From an uncultured Clostridium sp. (lineage in GTDB: Bacteria; Bacillota; Clostridia; TANB77; CAG-508), in the NCBI GenBank assembly GCA_947427205.1, contig CANEHB010000015.1:1-43446 (forward strand): a stretch of 43,446 nt of DNA, given 5' to 3'. The translations under genes were made by a program, and so were the position numbers. Each line of letters begins with the position of its first letter. Positions within the stretch are counted from its first letter, which is position 1. The notes under the pieces were generated by a model, which ran no database searches, was not told the origin of the DNA, and was given only the letters and a program-made list of their open reading frames with translations. Positions 1-8,373 of the stretch are shown here, in pieces.

Positions 1-51
1 GTGCCGAAGATACTTGAGAGTTACCTTTCTGGGAAAATAGGAAATCGCCAG
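1..51 (+). rRNA. rrf: 5S ribosomal RNA, 3' part
   Basis: The window opens inside a 5S rRNA. The segment around GCCGAAGATACTTG, the GGGAAAATAGGAAAT region and the terminal ATCGCCAG match the 3' half of Firmicutes 5S rRNA, whose last bases pair with a 5' end lying outside the window. A tRNA follows after eight bases, as is common at the end of Gram-positive rRNA operons. The true 5' boundary cannot be seen. Confidence 0.85.
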
Positions 52-59
52 TTTTATAT

Positions 60-135
60 TCCTCTTTAGCTCAGTTGGTAGAGCGCTCGGCTGTTAACCG
101 ATAGGTCGTTGGTTCGAGTCCAACAAGAGGAGCCA
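60..135 (+). tRNA. tRNA-Asn (anticodon GTT)
   Basis: A full cloverleaf can be drawn. The seven-base-pair acceptor stem is TCCTCTT with AAGAGGA, the D arm contains AGTTGGTAGA, the anticodon GTT lies at 93-95, and the T loop reads GGTTCGAGTCC. The discriminator G is followed by an encoded CCA at 133-135. It directly follows the 5S rRNA and is probably co-transcribed with the rRNA operon. Confidence 0.97.
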
Positions 136-169
136 AAAAAGAAACTACTTTACTGTAGTTTCTTTTTTT
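136..169 (+). terminator. Rho-independent terminator of rRNA/tRNA operon
   Basis: GAAACTAC (141-148) and GTAGTTTC (155-162) form a perfect eight-base-pair stem with a six-base loop, preceded by an A run and followed by seven T. It lies immediately after the tRNA CCA end. Confidence 0.95.
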
Positions 170-222
170 ATGGTATGATGAGCAGGTTGTTTAGCATAGA
201 GTTTAAGATGATTATGTTAAAT

Positions 223-250
223 TGACATAATATTTAAAAAATGATATAAT
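223..250 (+). promoter_or_regulatory. Sigma-A type promoter for the 310-771 gene
   Basis: TTGACA at 223-228 and TATAAT at 245-250 are both consensus, with a 16-base spacer. The next gene begins 60 bases downstream with its own AGGAGGGG ribosome binding site. Confidence 0.8.
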
Positions 251-309
251 GAATATGTAACAAGTGTGTTTTTTAGTTGATAGTTTAGCCTATAGGAGGG
301 GCATAACTT

Positions 310-771
310 ATGAAAAAGAAAAATAATTTGTTTTTTCAGGAATCAGAACATGCACGAAAGGAGCGGATTCGCACCAATATAATTATGGCAGCACTTGCTT
401 GCATAGGAATTATTGTAATAGCAATTTATAGTTACTATGCATATATGCAGAAAAGTAAGTATAAAGAGTTTTCCTATGTTGAGGATTTGGAAATTGTTTC
501 TGTGAAAGCTGAGGAAGTAATAGAAACTGATGTCACTTTTAATCCTGCTACTGAAATTACTACAACAACTCAATATACCATAATTAAATATTATTTTATC
601 GTCAGATATGAGAATGCGCTTGATGGCGTAGAGACTATACAGGTAAAAAAATCCACATACAATAAATATAAAGTGGGCGATCATGTAAAGGTAAAAATAT
701 ATGAACGCTATTATGATGCAGACGATATGTATTATTTAACAACTTATGAGCTTAAAATTGTTAACGAGTAG
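310..771 (+). CDS. Small membrane-anchored protein of unknown function
   Basis: I do not recognise a named family. The 153-residue product has a charged N-terminus (to about residue 22), one hydrophobic segment at about 24-45 and a C-terminal domain of about 105 residues rich in Val, Tyr and Thr. That pattern suggests a beta-rich domain outside the membrane, with the N-terminus in the cytoplasm. The segment YKVGDHVKVKIYERYY resembles the 'position, G-D, V-V-Y' pattern of DUF3592-like small membrane proteins, but that is only a weak resemblance. The start has a strong TAGGAGGGG site nine bases upstream and a consensus promoter. The gene appears monocistronic, ending before a terminator near 867. 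Confidence 0.85.
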   Translation: MKKKNNLFFQESEHARKERIRTNIIMAALACIGIIVIAIYSYYAYMQKSKYKEFSYVEDLEIVSVKAEEVIETDVTFNPATEITTTTQYTIIKYYFIVRYENALDGVETIQVKKSTYNKYKVGDHVKVKIYERYYDADDMYYLTTYELKIVNE

Positions 772-866
772 TAGTGTGGGTGCAAAGTGATAAAATTAAA
801 TATTCTGAGTGCTGATAGAGCAGATTTCTAAATGGTGAGAGAGTTATAATTGAGATGCAAAAGTAA

Positions 867-911
867 AATGAGGTTTCCAGACTTTAAGTAGTTTGGAAGC
901 TCATTTTTTTT
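867..911 (+). terminator. Rho-independent terminator
   Basis: ATGAG (869-873 region) pairs with CTCAT (900-904), extended by a TTCCAGACT / AGTTTGGAA stem with one wobble, and eight T follow. It lies about 100 bases after the 310-771 gene and ends its transcript. The space between holds no recognisable gene. Confidence 0.8.
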
Positions 912-1057
912 ATAGAACAATAATGTGGACAATTCTGTGAATTTTCGTTTTTTACATACTATATATTGTTCTAAAATATAATATATTTCTATTTACTTTT
1001 TTATAAAAAAAATGTAAAATGCAATAAAAGTAGTAATAAATGAAAGTGAGTATAATT

Positions 1058-1588
1058 ATGAAAGTACTAATAGCAACAAAAAATCAAGGAAAAATTGAAG
1101 GAGCTAAAAGAGCATTGTTAAATTATTTTGATAATATAGAAATTGATGGGATACCAGTAGAATCTAATGTAAGTGAACAACCTGTAAATAATGATATATA
1201 TATTGGAGCAAAGAATAGAGTAAAAAATTTAAAAGCATATGCACAGGAAAATAATATAGAAGCAGATTTATTTTTAGCAATAGAAAGTGGAATTAATAAT
1301 TCTTTGGGGAGATGGTTAATTACTAATATTGCAGTAATTGAAAATAATAGTGGTTTTGAAAGTTATGGTACCAGCCCATCATTTCCAGTACCAGAGAATT
1401 TAGTTAATGATATTATAGATACTGATTTGAGCCAAGTAATGAATAAGTTATTTGTAAAAGATGATGAAAGACATAATAAAGGAGGTGGAATACAATTGTT
1501 AACACATGATAAAGTATCAAGAATAGATTTAACTGAAATGGCATTTATTATGGCTTTAACAAAATATATAAATAGTAATTGGAGATAA
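1058..1588 (+). CDS. Inosine/xanthosine triphosphatase family protein (DUF84/YjjX-like)
   Basis: The product looks like the DUF84/YjjX family of house-cleaning phosphatases, which hydrolyse the non-canonical nucleotides ITP and XTP in the cytoplasm. The N-terminus MKVLIATKNQGKIEGA is the family's phosphate-binding start, and further signs are the region DLFLAIESGIN and the segment TEMAFIMALTKYIN near the C-terminus. The length (176 residues) fits. I placed the start at 1058 rather than the in-frame ATG at 1040, because the family begins at this methionine and a weak GTGAG site lies seven bases ahead. No close operon partner is seen: it sits alone between a terminator and a repeat tract. The family is fairly sure; the exact substrate is not. 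Confidence 0.8.
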   Translation: MKVLIATKNQGKIEGAKRALLNYFDNIEIDGIPVESNVSEQPVNNDIYIGAKNRVKNLKAYAQENNIEADLFLAIESGINNSLGRWLITNIAVIENNSGFESYGTSPSFPVPENLVNDIIDTDLSQVMNKLFVKDDERHNKGGGIQLLTHDKVSRIDLTEMAFIMALTKYINSNWR

Positions 1589-1619
1589 TTGAATAAGAAA
1601 AGATATAGATTAAACTAAT

Positions 1620-1722
1620 AATATTTTATAAAAAATATATGGTCAAGATAATAAAAATACAATATTTTATAAAAAATATATGGTCAAGATAATAAAAATA
1701 CAATATTTTATAAAAATATATG
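1620..1722. repeat. 41-bp tandem repeat, 2.5 copies
   Basis: A 41-base unit beginning AATATTTTATAAAAAATATA recurs at 1620, 1661 and as a partial copy at 1702. The first two copies are identical. Each unit starts with an AT dyad (ATATTTT / AAAATAT) that could form a small hairpin. It lies in the 218-base gap between the 1058-1588 gene and the hydrolase gene. There are no unique spacers, so this is not a CRISPR array. Confidence 0.85.
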
Positions 1723-1806
1723 CTTAAAATATTAAAAAAATAGGATATTTTTATAAATATGGAGTTTTAAATTAAAAAAATAGAATCTTATAAAAGGAGA
1801 TTTCAC

Positions 1807-2565
1807 TTGGAAAAAATAAAGTATTTAACTTCTGATGAGATAGAATTAAATGGAATATTAGAAAAAAATAATAGTAGTACTTGTGTTATAATGTGTCATG
1901 GAATTAGAAGTGAGAAAGAAGAGCATGGAAATTTTACTAAATTAGCAAAAGCTTTGAATGAAAATAATATTGATAGTTTTAGATTGGATTTTAGAGGACA
2001 TGGTGAAAATAATACTGACTTTAGTCAAGTAACTATAGATGGAGAAATAAAAGATTTGGAATCTACTCTAGATATGATTTCGAATATTGGATATAAAGAT
2101 ATTATTCTTTTAGGAGCTAGTTTTGGAGGAGGAATAATATCTCTTATAGATATAAAAAAATATAGTAATATAAAAGGATTAGTATTATGGTATCCTTGTA
2201 TAGTTTATAGTGATACAGATTTATTTTGTGTAGAAAATCTAAATAAAGCTTTAAAGGAAGGTTTCTTTGAAACTAAAAGTATGAAAACAGGAAAAAGATT
2301 TATTTTTTCTAGAGAATTAATGATACAAACTACTAAATATAAACCATATGAGTCTTTATTAAATAATACATTACCAAAGTTATTTATACATGGCAATAAT
2401 GATAAAAATGTTTTTTATGAAAATATAGAAAAATGTGCTAATGAATGTAAAAATTCAAAATTATTTATTATAGAAAATGGTACACATGGTTTTTTTGATA
2501 ATCAGGAACATTTTAAATTTGTATTAGAAAAAACAGTAAAATATATCATATCAATAGTAAATTAA
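1807..2565 (+). CDS. Alpha/beta hydrolase, serine esterase or peptidase type
   Basis: This is a cytoplasmic alpha/beta-fold hydrolase of about 252 residues, closest in layout to the serine aminopeptidase S33 / feruloyl-esterase-like families. Visible elements are the oxyanion region CHGIRSEKEEHG (30-41), the LDFRGHG strand (60-66), the nucleophile elbow GASFGG with Ser105, an acid in HGNNDKNV (about residue 199) and the catalytic His in NGTHGF (about 227). The start is TTG, supported by an AAAAGGAGA site six bases upstream; no in-frame ATG fits the fold as well. There is no signal peptide. The substrate is unknown. It is followed at about 100 bases by a nitrilase-family gene with its own ribosome binding site, so the two may be co-transcribed. 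Confidence 0.88.
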   Translation: MEKIKYLTSDEIELNGILEKNNSSTCVIMCHGIRSEKEEHGNFTKLAKALNENNIDSFRLDFRGHGENNTDFSQVTIDGEIKDLESTLDMISNIGYKDIILLGASFGGGIISLIDIKKYSNIKGLVLWYPCIVYSDTDLFCVENLNKALKEGFFETKSMKTGKRFIFSRELMIQTTKYKPYESLLNNTLPKLFIHGNNDKNVFYENIEKCANECKNSKLFIIENGTHGFFDNQEHFKFVLEKTVKYIISIVN

Positions 2566-2666
2566 CAATTTTATGATAATATAAAATAGTAAATTAATAA
2601 TTTTAGGGAAATAATTAATAACTTAAAATTGAAAAATAGTTAATTAATTAAATAAAGGAGAATTAT

Positions 2667-3431
2667 ATGAAAGTTACATTAATTCAAATGGATTCAACGC
2701 TAACTAGAAAAGAAAATGAGAATAATGCAATTAAATTTATGAAGGAAGCAGTTAATGAAAATACAGATGTAATATGCTTATCTGAATCTTTTGTTTATTG
2801 GGGAAAAGAAACAGACCAAAGACGTTGTACTTTAGAAGACATAGAAAAATATAAAACTTTTGCAAAAGAAAATAATGTAAATATTGTATTAGGCAGCATT
2901 TCGTTAATTGATAAAATTTCTAATAAAACAACTAATACATGTTTTGTAATAGATAGGAATGGAAATATTGCTTGTAGATATGATAAAAAATATATGTACA
3001 AAGTTAATAAGTCAGATTTAGTAGTTGATGAAACACAAAGAACTATTCCAGGAAAAGAATTAGGAGTATTTGAATTAGATGGAGTAAAAATGGGAGTAGG
3101 AATATGCTTTGACTTGAGATATCCAGAATACTTTAGAGAATTAGTAAAAGCAGGAGTAGAAATAATATTTTTACCATCACATTTTAGAAAAGCAACTGGT
3201 GAACTTGCTTGGAATATATTAAGTAGAGCAAGAGCGATAGAAAATCAAGTATATTTTTGTGCTTGTAATCAAACAGGAGAAGGAAATTGTGGTAATACTC
3301 AAATAATATCATATGATGGAAAAATATTATCTAATATTGAAGATGATGAAGGAATTATAACATATGATATTAATTTTGAGGATCAAAGAAAATATAGAAA
3401 AGAATTTCCAGTATTAGAGCAAATGATGTAA
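2667..3431 (+). CDS. Carbon-nitrogen hydrolase (nitrilase superfamily, Nit/omega-amidase-like)
   Basis: The protein (254 residues) belongs to the nitrilase superfamily, cytoplasmic amidases using a Glu-Lys-Cys triad. The triad is visible: Glu40 in CLSESFVYW, a Lys in RYDKKYMYK (residue 107 or 108) and Cys147 in GVGICFDLRYPE. The following FLPSHFRKATGELAW and RARAIENQ segments are typical of the Nit2/omega-amidase and YafV-like branch, which removes amide groups from alpha-keto acid amides or damaged metabolites. Exact substrate cannot be read from sequence. The start has AAAGGAG ten bases upstream. It follows the alpha/beta hydrolase and is separated from the next gene by a new promoter near 3588. 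Confidence 0.9.
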   Translation: MKVTLIQMDSTLTRKENENNAIKFMKEAVNENTDVICLSESFVYWGKETDQRRCTLEDIEKYKTFAKENNVNIVLGSISLIDKISNKTTNTCFVIDRNGNIACRYDKKYMYKVNKSDLVVDETQRTIPGKELGVFELDGVKMGVGICFDLRYPEYFRELVKAGVEIIFLPSHFRKATGELAWNILSRARAIENQVYFCACNQTGEGNCGNTQIISYDGKILSNIEDDEGIITYDINFEDQRKYRKEFPVLEQMM

Positions 3432-3587
3432 GTACTAATTCAAAAATAAATTATATAGAATTATTTAAGTAAAGATGAAATATTAAACAATAGTAATATT
3501 GGTACAGAAATGCGATATGCATAAAATTATAAGAGACAAAGCAGTTTATATCCATAAAAGTGTTTTTTGCTAACAAATAAAATTTTC

Positions 3588-3615
3588 TTGAAAAAAATAT
3601 CGCTTATGATATAAT
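3588..3615 (+). promoter_or_regulatory. Sigma-A type promoter for the 3652-5765 gene pair
   Basis: TTGAAA (3588-3593) and TATAAT (3610-3615) are separated by 16 bases, about 36 bases before the start of the 509-residue gene. The upstream part of this 220-base gap carries a GAGACAAAGCA segment that recurs at 9658. Confidence 0.75.
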
Positions 3616-3651
3616 AAGTAAAAATAAATTAAGATTAAATAAGGAAAAAGT

Positions 3652-5181
3652 ATGGTAACAGAAGAAAAAAAGAAATTTGATATATTAGATTATCTGCAAA
3701 AAGGTAAAACAATGTATGATAAGTTAGATGAGCATATGGAAGGATATTTAAAAGGAGATTATTCTTCAAGTAATTTATTGAACTCATTTAGAGATTATAG
3801 TACATATTTTAAGCACACAGAAGCTGAGAAAATATTTTTTCAAAATGTATATAGCAATTTATTATCAAAATTAATTTCAAATATTGATTTAGCAACTGGG
3901 ATAGGTAAGCCAAATGAACAAATCAAATTATTCACTAATGATCAAAAGTTAGATATTTTGACGCAACTTCAAGGAATTGATGAAAAGTATTTTTTACCTA
4001 CAATTGGAGCATATCTTAGATTATTAAAAAGTAAAAATTTTAGTGAAGAATATTATAATAATCCTGAATTTTATGCAAAATTGAATAAAATCATTATAGA
4101 TAAAGGATTAGAAATTTCTGGAGAAGATTATAGCAGAAATGTTAAAAGAACAACATTAGAAACATATTCTGTAAAAATTTCAAATTATTTAAAACAAAAA
4201 TATCCAGATAGAGCAGATACATATTATCCAGATTGGGAAGAATTTAATTTTATAAATCAAACTTTTTGCAATTCAAAAAGATTTGAAGAATATGATAAAT
4301 TTTTATCTCAATATCAAAATCAAGTTGCAAGTTATGAAGAAAAATTAGCAACTCAAATAAGATGTAAAGAAAAAAGAAGACGTTATATTGAAGAAAAACT
4401 ATATAATGGAATGAATGCAGAGGAACAAGAAAAAGCTAAAAAGAGTAGTTCAATTGATGTAGCTTATCCAAAACCAATAGATTTAAAATTAAAACAAAAT
4501 GGGCATAGGTGGAATATAAAATTATATTCTAGACCTAAATTTATATGTGATTCTATGGCAAGATATTATAAAGATGGAGAAGAAGATCAAAGAGTCGTTG
4601 CTGTTAGTTATGGTATGTTTGAAAGTGAGTCAATGTTTAATCAAGAAAATATCCCTTTGTCATTAGAAACTATGCAATTTTTAGGTATTAGTAGATTAGG
4701 AAAGGATGGACTTAAAAATTATTTTGTACTTGCTTCATTACCAAACAATATATTGGTACAAGCACTTGGAGAAGATGAAAGAGCTGTTTCTATTGATGAA
4801 TTTAAAAATATGCTTCAAAGATCAAATGGCCCAAATAAAAACTATGTATACAAAATCCCTAAAGAACTAGAAGACTATTATGCCACAGTTGCATTTTCAG
4901 ATGAATGTTTAGATAAAGCAATAACTCAAAATAGTAGATTTGTCGGTTCTGTAGATATGTCTAGAGGAAAGCCTAGAATAAGTGCAGGATACAGGGAACA
5001 AGCAAGAAATATTGAAGCAGCATGTCATGCTTGCAGATACACAGGAAATATAGGTGGAAGGATATATTTTTCATTAGAACATTTTTGTAAATCTACAGAA
5101 TTACTAGCTAAACATGTAGAAACTGTAAATGAAATGACACTTAGTTCTTCACGAAATAGATATCAGGGGGAAGTTAGATAA
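3652..5181 (+). CDS. Unknown conserved-looking protein, 509 residues
   Basis: I do not recognise this protein. It has no signal peptide or membrane segment and looks cytoplasmic. The first 240 residues are helical, Lys/Glu/Tyr-rich and low in glycine. A charged coil follows (about 240-275, RCKEKRRRYIEEKLYNG). The C-terminal half is more globular, with strand-like stretches such as VVAVSYGMFE and NYFVLASLP and a cysteine pair in EAACHACRYTG near residue 464. The stop codon overlaps the start of the flavin reductase-like gene by one base (TAATG), so the two are translationally coupled and probably act together. It has its own promoter at 3588. Composition matches its neighbours, giving no sign of recent transfer. 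Confidence 0.8.
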   Translation: MVTEEKKKFDILDYLQKGKTMYDKLDEHMEGYLKGDYSSSNLLNSFRDYSTYFKHTEAEKIFFQNVYSNLLSKLISNIDLATGIGKPNEQIKLFTNDQKLDILTQLQGIDEKYFLPTIGAYLRLLKSKNFSEEYYNNPEFYAKLNKIIIDKGLEISGEDYSRNVKRTTLETYSVKISNYLKQKYPDRADTYYPDWEEFNFINQTFCNSKRFEEYDKFLSQYQNQVASYEEKLATQIRCKEKRRRYIEEKLYNGMNAEEQEKAKKSSSIDVAYPKPIDLKLKQNGHRWNIKLYSRPKFICDSMARYYKDGEEDQRVVAVSYGMFESESMFNQENIPLSLETMQFLGISRLGKDGLKNYFVLASLPNNILVQALGEDERAVSIDEFKNMLQRSNGPNKNYVYKIPKELEDYYATVAFSDECLDKAITQNSRFVGSVDMSRGKPRISAGYREQARNIEAACHACRYTGNIGGRIYFSLEHFCKSTELLAKHVETVNEMTLSSSRNRYQGEVR

Positions 5182-5765
5182 TGTCAAAAAAGGTATGGAA
5201 GCCTGGAACTTTTATTTATCCAATACCAGCAGTACTTGTTAGTTCAGGAGATATGGAAAAATCAAATATATTAACTGTTGCATGGACAGGTATAATAAAT
5301 ACTAATCCTGCAACAGTTTACATTTCTGTAAGACCAGAAAGATATTCTTATAATTTAATAAAAGAGTTTGGAGAGTTTGCTATAAATTTAACCACTGAGA
5401 AACTAGCATATGCAACAGATTGGTGTGGAGTTAGAAGTGGATCAAAATATGATAAATTTAAAGAAATGAAATTAACTAAAGAAAAGGCGAATTTTATAAA
5501 AGCACCATTAATAAAAGAAAGTCCAGTTTCAATAGAATGTAAAGTAATTGATGAGAAAAACTATGGAAGTCATACAATGTTTATTGCAGAAGTACTTTCA
5601 ATAGATGCTGATGAAAAATATATGGATGAAAATGGAGCTTTTGATATTTCAAAATGTGACTTAATTGCATATGCAAATGGAGGATATTATAAATTAGGAA
5701 AGAAAATCGGGAAATTTGGTTTTTCCGTAGAAAAGAAGAAAAAGAAAAATAGAAAAAACAGTTGA
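5181..5765 (+). CDS. Flavin reductase-like domain protein (flavoredoxin type)
   Basis: The 194-residue product fits the flavin reductase-like, FMN-binding split-barrel family (flavoredoxin group). The conserved start KPGTFIYPIPAVLVSSGD, the SNILTVAWTGIINTNPATVYISVRPERYS stretch (read in two parts, residues about 28-56) and FAINLTTEKLA are family hallmarks. It should bind FMN and transfer electrons in the cytoplasm, with an unknown partner. The C-terminal 20 residues are a Lys-rich tail (KKKKKNRKNS), which is extra to the fold. The start overlaps the stop of the unknown 509-residue gene, with AGGGGGAAG upstream. The promoter of the ribosomal operon begins inside its last codons. Confidence 0.9.
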   Translation: MSKKVWKPGTFIYPIPAVLVSSGDMEKSNILTVAWTGIINTNPATVYISVRPERYSYNLIKEFGEFAINLTTEKLAYATDWCGVRSGSKYDKFKEMKLTKEKANFIKAPLIKESPVSIECKVIDEKNYGSHTMFIAEVLSIDADEKYMDENGAFDISKCDLIAYANGGYYKLGKKIGKFGFSVEKKKKKNRKNS

Positions 5766-5790
5766 CATATCATGTGTTTTGTGGTAAAGT
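5762..5790 (+). promoter_or_regulatory. Promoter of the rpmG-secE-nusG-rpl operon
   Basis: A consensus TTGACA (5762-5767) overlaps the TGA stop of the upstream flavin reductase-like gene, and TAAAGT (5785-5790) follows at 17 bases. About 100 untranslated bases lead to rpmG. No terminator separates this promoter from the upstream gene, so read-through is possible. Confidence 0.75.
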
Positions 5791-5894
5791 ATATAAGCAT
5801 GTATTTGAGATATATGCAATCACATCGTTAAAAAACAAAATATAAAAAAAGAAAATTTAAGCTTCATTAAAAGTAAAACGGAGGTGTAGTTAGA

Positions 5895-6059
5895 ATGGCG
5901 GCAAAAGGACCTAGAGAAAATATTATATTAGAATGTACAGAATGTAAAAGAAGAAACTATATGACATCAAAAAATAAAAGAAATAATACAGATAGACTAG
6001 AAATAGTAAAATATTGCAAATTCTGCAAAAAACGTACAACTCATAAAGAAACAAAATAG
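5895..6059 (+). CDS. rpmG: 50S ribosomal protein L33
   Basis: This 54-residue protein is L33 of the large ribosomal subunit: [18 protein letters not shown], followed by [13 protein letters not shown] and [16 protein letters not shown]. The two CxxC pairs (Cys14/Cys17 and Cys41/Cys44) show the zinc-binding form rather than the zinc-free paralogue that many Firmicutes make under zinc limitation. The start has ACGGAGGTG upstream. Its place directly before secE and nusG is the usual arrangement in Firmicutes. Length and sequence are typical. Confidence 0.97.
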   Translation: MAAKGPRENIILECTECKRRNYMTSKNKRNNTDRLEIVKYCKFCKKRTTHKETK

Positions 6060-6086
6060 ATAAAACCTTTAGTAGGAGGAGTTAAG

Positions 6087-6578
6087 ATGGCTAAAGAAGT
6101 AAAAGATAAAAAAAGTAAAAGTGAAAAGAAAGAAAATAAAAACTTTTTTAAAGAATTTAAAGCAGAATTAAAAAGAGTTAGTTGGCCTACATTTAAGCAA
6201 TTAGTAAATAATACAACAGCAGTTTTAGCAATAGTAATACTATTAGCAGTAATTGTTTTTGTTTTAGATGTTATTTTTGAAAACTTAAATAATTTTGGTG
6301 TAGAAAAACTAAAAGCCCTAGTTACATCTAGCTCAAGTGAAACTGTAGATAATAATGAAAATGAAGAACAAAATAATGATGTTGCTAATCCTAATGAAGC
6401 GGGAGAAACAAATAATCAAGAAAATGATAATACTTCAGATACAGTTAATACTGAAAATAATACTGATGCAGGTTCAGCTGAAACAGAGAATAACAACCCA
6501 GAAAATACTAATCCAGAAGCTCCAGTTGCAACACCTGAAACAAGTGTAGAGAATAATAGTTCTGTAGAAAATAATTAG
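6087..6578 (+). CDS. secE: Preprotein translocase subunit SecE with long low-complexity C-terminal tail
   Basis: SecE clamps SecY in the protein-export channel. The core is normal: a Lys-rich N-terminus, the amphipathic helix FFKEFKAELKRVSWPT (20-35) containing the conserved VSWPT, and one membrane helix at about 43-64. Bacterial single-span SecE usually ends soon after this helix (about 60-75 residues in Firmicutes). Here a further 84 residues follow (80-163), almost entirely Asn, Glu, Thr, Asp, Ser and Pro. By the known topology of SecE this tail should lie outside the membrane. Position between rpmG and nusG confirms identity. The site GTAGGAGGAG precedes the start. Confidence 0.95.
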   Translation: MAKEVKDKKSKSEKKENKNFFKEFKAELKRVSWPTFKQLVNNTTAVLAIVILLAVIVFVLDVIFENLNNFGVEKLKALVTSSSSETVDNNENEEQNNDVANPNEAGETNNQENDNTSDTVNTENNTDAGSAETENNNPENTNPEAPVATPETSVENNSSVENN

Positions 6579-6625
6579 TAGTCTATCTACTATATATAAA
6601 GAAGAAAATAAAGGGAGGCTAGAGG

Positions 6626-7162
6626 ATGTCTCAAGAAGAGAATAAATTAGAGCCAAAATGGTATGTAGTACATACATATTCTGGATATGAAAATAAAGTA
6701 AAAACAGACTTAGAAAAAACTATAAAAAATAGAGAACTTGAAGATTTCTTCTTTAATATTGTTGTTCCAATGGAAGAACAAGTTGAAATAAAAGATGGAA
6801 AAAGAAAAACTAATCTAAAAAAAGTTTTTCCTGGATATGTTCTTATTAAAATGATAGTAACAGAAGAATCTTGGTATATTGTAAGAAATACAAGAGGTGT
6901 TACAGGATTTGTTGGATCAGGAACAGACCCTATTCCTCTTACAGATGCAGAAATAAGAAATATGGGATTTGATGAAGTTCCAGTTAATGTAGACTATGAT
7001 GTTAGCGACAATGTTCAAGTTGTTAATGGACCATTAGAAGGATTTGTTGGAACTGTTCAAGAAATAAATAAAGAAAAACAAAAAGTTAAAGTTTTAGTTT
7101 CTATGTTTGGAAGAGAAACTCCAGTAGAACTAGAATTTTCACAAGTTCAAAAAGTTAATTAG
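6626..7162 (+). CDS. nusG: Transcription termination/antitermination protein NusG
   Basis: NusG binds RNA polymerase and affects pausing, termination and coupling to ribosomes. The 178-residue product has the NGN domain (KWYVVHTYSGYENKVKTDLE near the start, FPGYVLIKMIVTEESWYIVRNTRGVTGFVG in the middle, quoted in part) and a C-terminal KOW domain (NGPLEGFVGTVQEINKEKQ). Length is typical of Firmicutes. AAAGGGAGG lies before the ATG. It sits between secE and rplK, the standard order. Confidence 0.97.
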   Translation: MSQEENKLEPKWYVVHTYSGYENKVKTDLEKTIKNRELEDFFFNIVVPMEEQVEIKDGKRKTNLKKVFPGYVLIKMIVTEESWYIVRNTRGVTGFVGSGTDPIPLTDAEIRNMGFDEVPVNVDYDVSDNVQVVNGPLEGFVGTVQEINKEKQKVKVLVSMFGRETPVELEFSQVQKVN

Positions 7163-7181
7163 AAGGAGGTGCTAAAAGAAA

Positions 7182-7613
7182 ATGGCAGATAACAAAGAAG
7201 TTGTAAATGTTATAAAATTACAAATAGAAGCAGGAAAAGCAACACCAGCTCCACCAGTTGGTCCAGCATTAGGTTCAAGTGGTGTTAATATCATGCAATT
7301 CGTTAAAGAATTTAATGATAGAACAGCTAATCAACCAGGTATGATAATACCAGTTGTAATTTCTGTATTTAAAGATAAATCATTCACATTTGTTACTAAA
7401 GTTCCACCAGTTGCAGTTCTTATAAAAAAAGCTTTAGGAATAAAAAGTGGTTCTGGAAAACCTAATAAAGAAAAAGTTGCTAATATAACAAAAGCACAAG
7501 TTAAGGCAATAGCAGAACAAAAAATGGAAGATTTAAATGCAGCATCAATAGAAGCTGCAATGAGAATGGTTGAAGGTACAGCTAGATCTATGGGTGTAGT
7601 TGTAGTAGACTAA
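7182..7613 (+). CDS. rplK: 50S ribosomal protein L11
   Basis: L11 forms the GTPase-associated centre with 23S rRNA and the L10-L12 stalk. The product (143 residues) begins with a short variable stretch, then [20 protein letters not shown], the family signature with the methylated-lysine region, and ends with the RNA-binding C-terminal domain ([16 protein letters not shown]). The start follows GAAGGAGGTG, 20 bases after nusG. Confidence 0.98.
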   Translation: MADNKEVVNVIKLQIEAGKATPAPPVGPALGSSGVNIMQFVKEFNDRTANQPGMIIPVVISVFKDKSFTFVTKVPPVAVLIKKALGIKSGSGKPNKEKVANITKAQVKAIAEQKMEDLNAASIEAAMRMVEGTARSMGVVVVD

Positions 7614-7670
7614 TAAAAATATTTTGGGAGAGTATGTTTTAATTACTCGTTAGTACCACGGGAGGAAAAA

Positions 7671-8354
7671 ATGAAAAGAGGAAAAAGATATCAAGAAGCT
7701 GCTAAATTAGTAGACAGCACAAAATTTTATGAAGCAAAAGAAGCTTTAGAAATTATTGAAAAAATGCCAAAACCAAAATTTGATGAAACAGTAGAATTAC
7801 ATGTTAAATTAGGTGTAGATTCAAAACATGCTGATCAACAAGTTAGAGGTACAGTAGTATTACCTAATGGAACTGGTAAATCTTTAAGAGTATTAGTATT
7901 TGCAAAAGGAGATAAAGCTAAAGAAGCTGAAGCTGCTGGAGCAGATTTTGTTGGAGCTGAAGACTTAGTTCCAAAAATCGAAAAAGAAAACTGGTTCGAT
8001 TATGATGTTATCGTAGCAACACCTGATATGATGGGTGTTATTGGTAGATTAGGTAAAGTATTAGGACCAAAAGGATTAATGCCAAACCCTAAATCAGGAA
8101 CAGTAACAATGGATGTTACAAAGGCTATTTCTGAAATCAAATCTGGTAAAGTTGAATACAGATTAGATAAAACAAATATAATACATTTAGGAATTGGAAA
8201 AGTTTCTTTTGGAGCTGAAAAATTAGCTGAAAACTATCAAACAGTTATTGATGCTGTTATAAAAGCTAAACCAGCTGCTGCTAAAGGACAATACATTAAA
8301 AGTGTTGCTTTAACAACAACAATGGGACCTAGCGTATATATAAACCAAAAATAA
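7671..8354 (+). CDS. rplA: 50S ribosomal protein L1
   Basis: L1 forms the mobile stalk at the tRNA exit site and represses its own operon in many bacteria. The 227-residue product shows [15 protein letters not shown], the [19 protein letters not shown] strand region, and [15 protein letters not shown], the L1 signature. The GGGAGG site lies seven bases upstream. The 57-base gap after rplK contains a small hairpin (GAGTA 7630-7634 with TACTC 7644-7648) close to the ribosome binding site, possibly an L1 regulatory target, but this is uncertain. Confidence 0.98.
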   Translation: MKRGKRYQEAAKLVDSTKFYEAKEALEIIEKMPKPKFDETVELHVKLGVDSKHADQQVRGTVVLPNGTGKSLRVLVFAKGDKAKEAEAAGADFVGAEDLVPKIEKENWFDYDVIVATPDMMGVIGRLGKVLGPKGLMPNPKSGTVTMDVTKAISEIKSGKVEYRLDKTNIIHLGIGKVSFGAEKLAENYQTVIDAVIKAKPAAAKGQYIKSVALTTTMGPSVYINQK

Positions 8355-8373
8355 TTTATTAAAATTAATATAA

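Noticed and set aside
1620..1722. Tandem repeat considered as a CRISPR array
   Set aside because: Units abut each other with no unique spacers and no cas genes are in the window.
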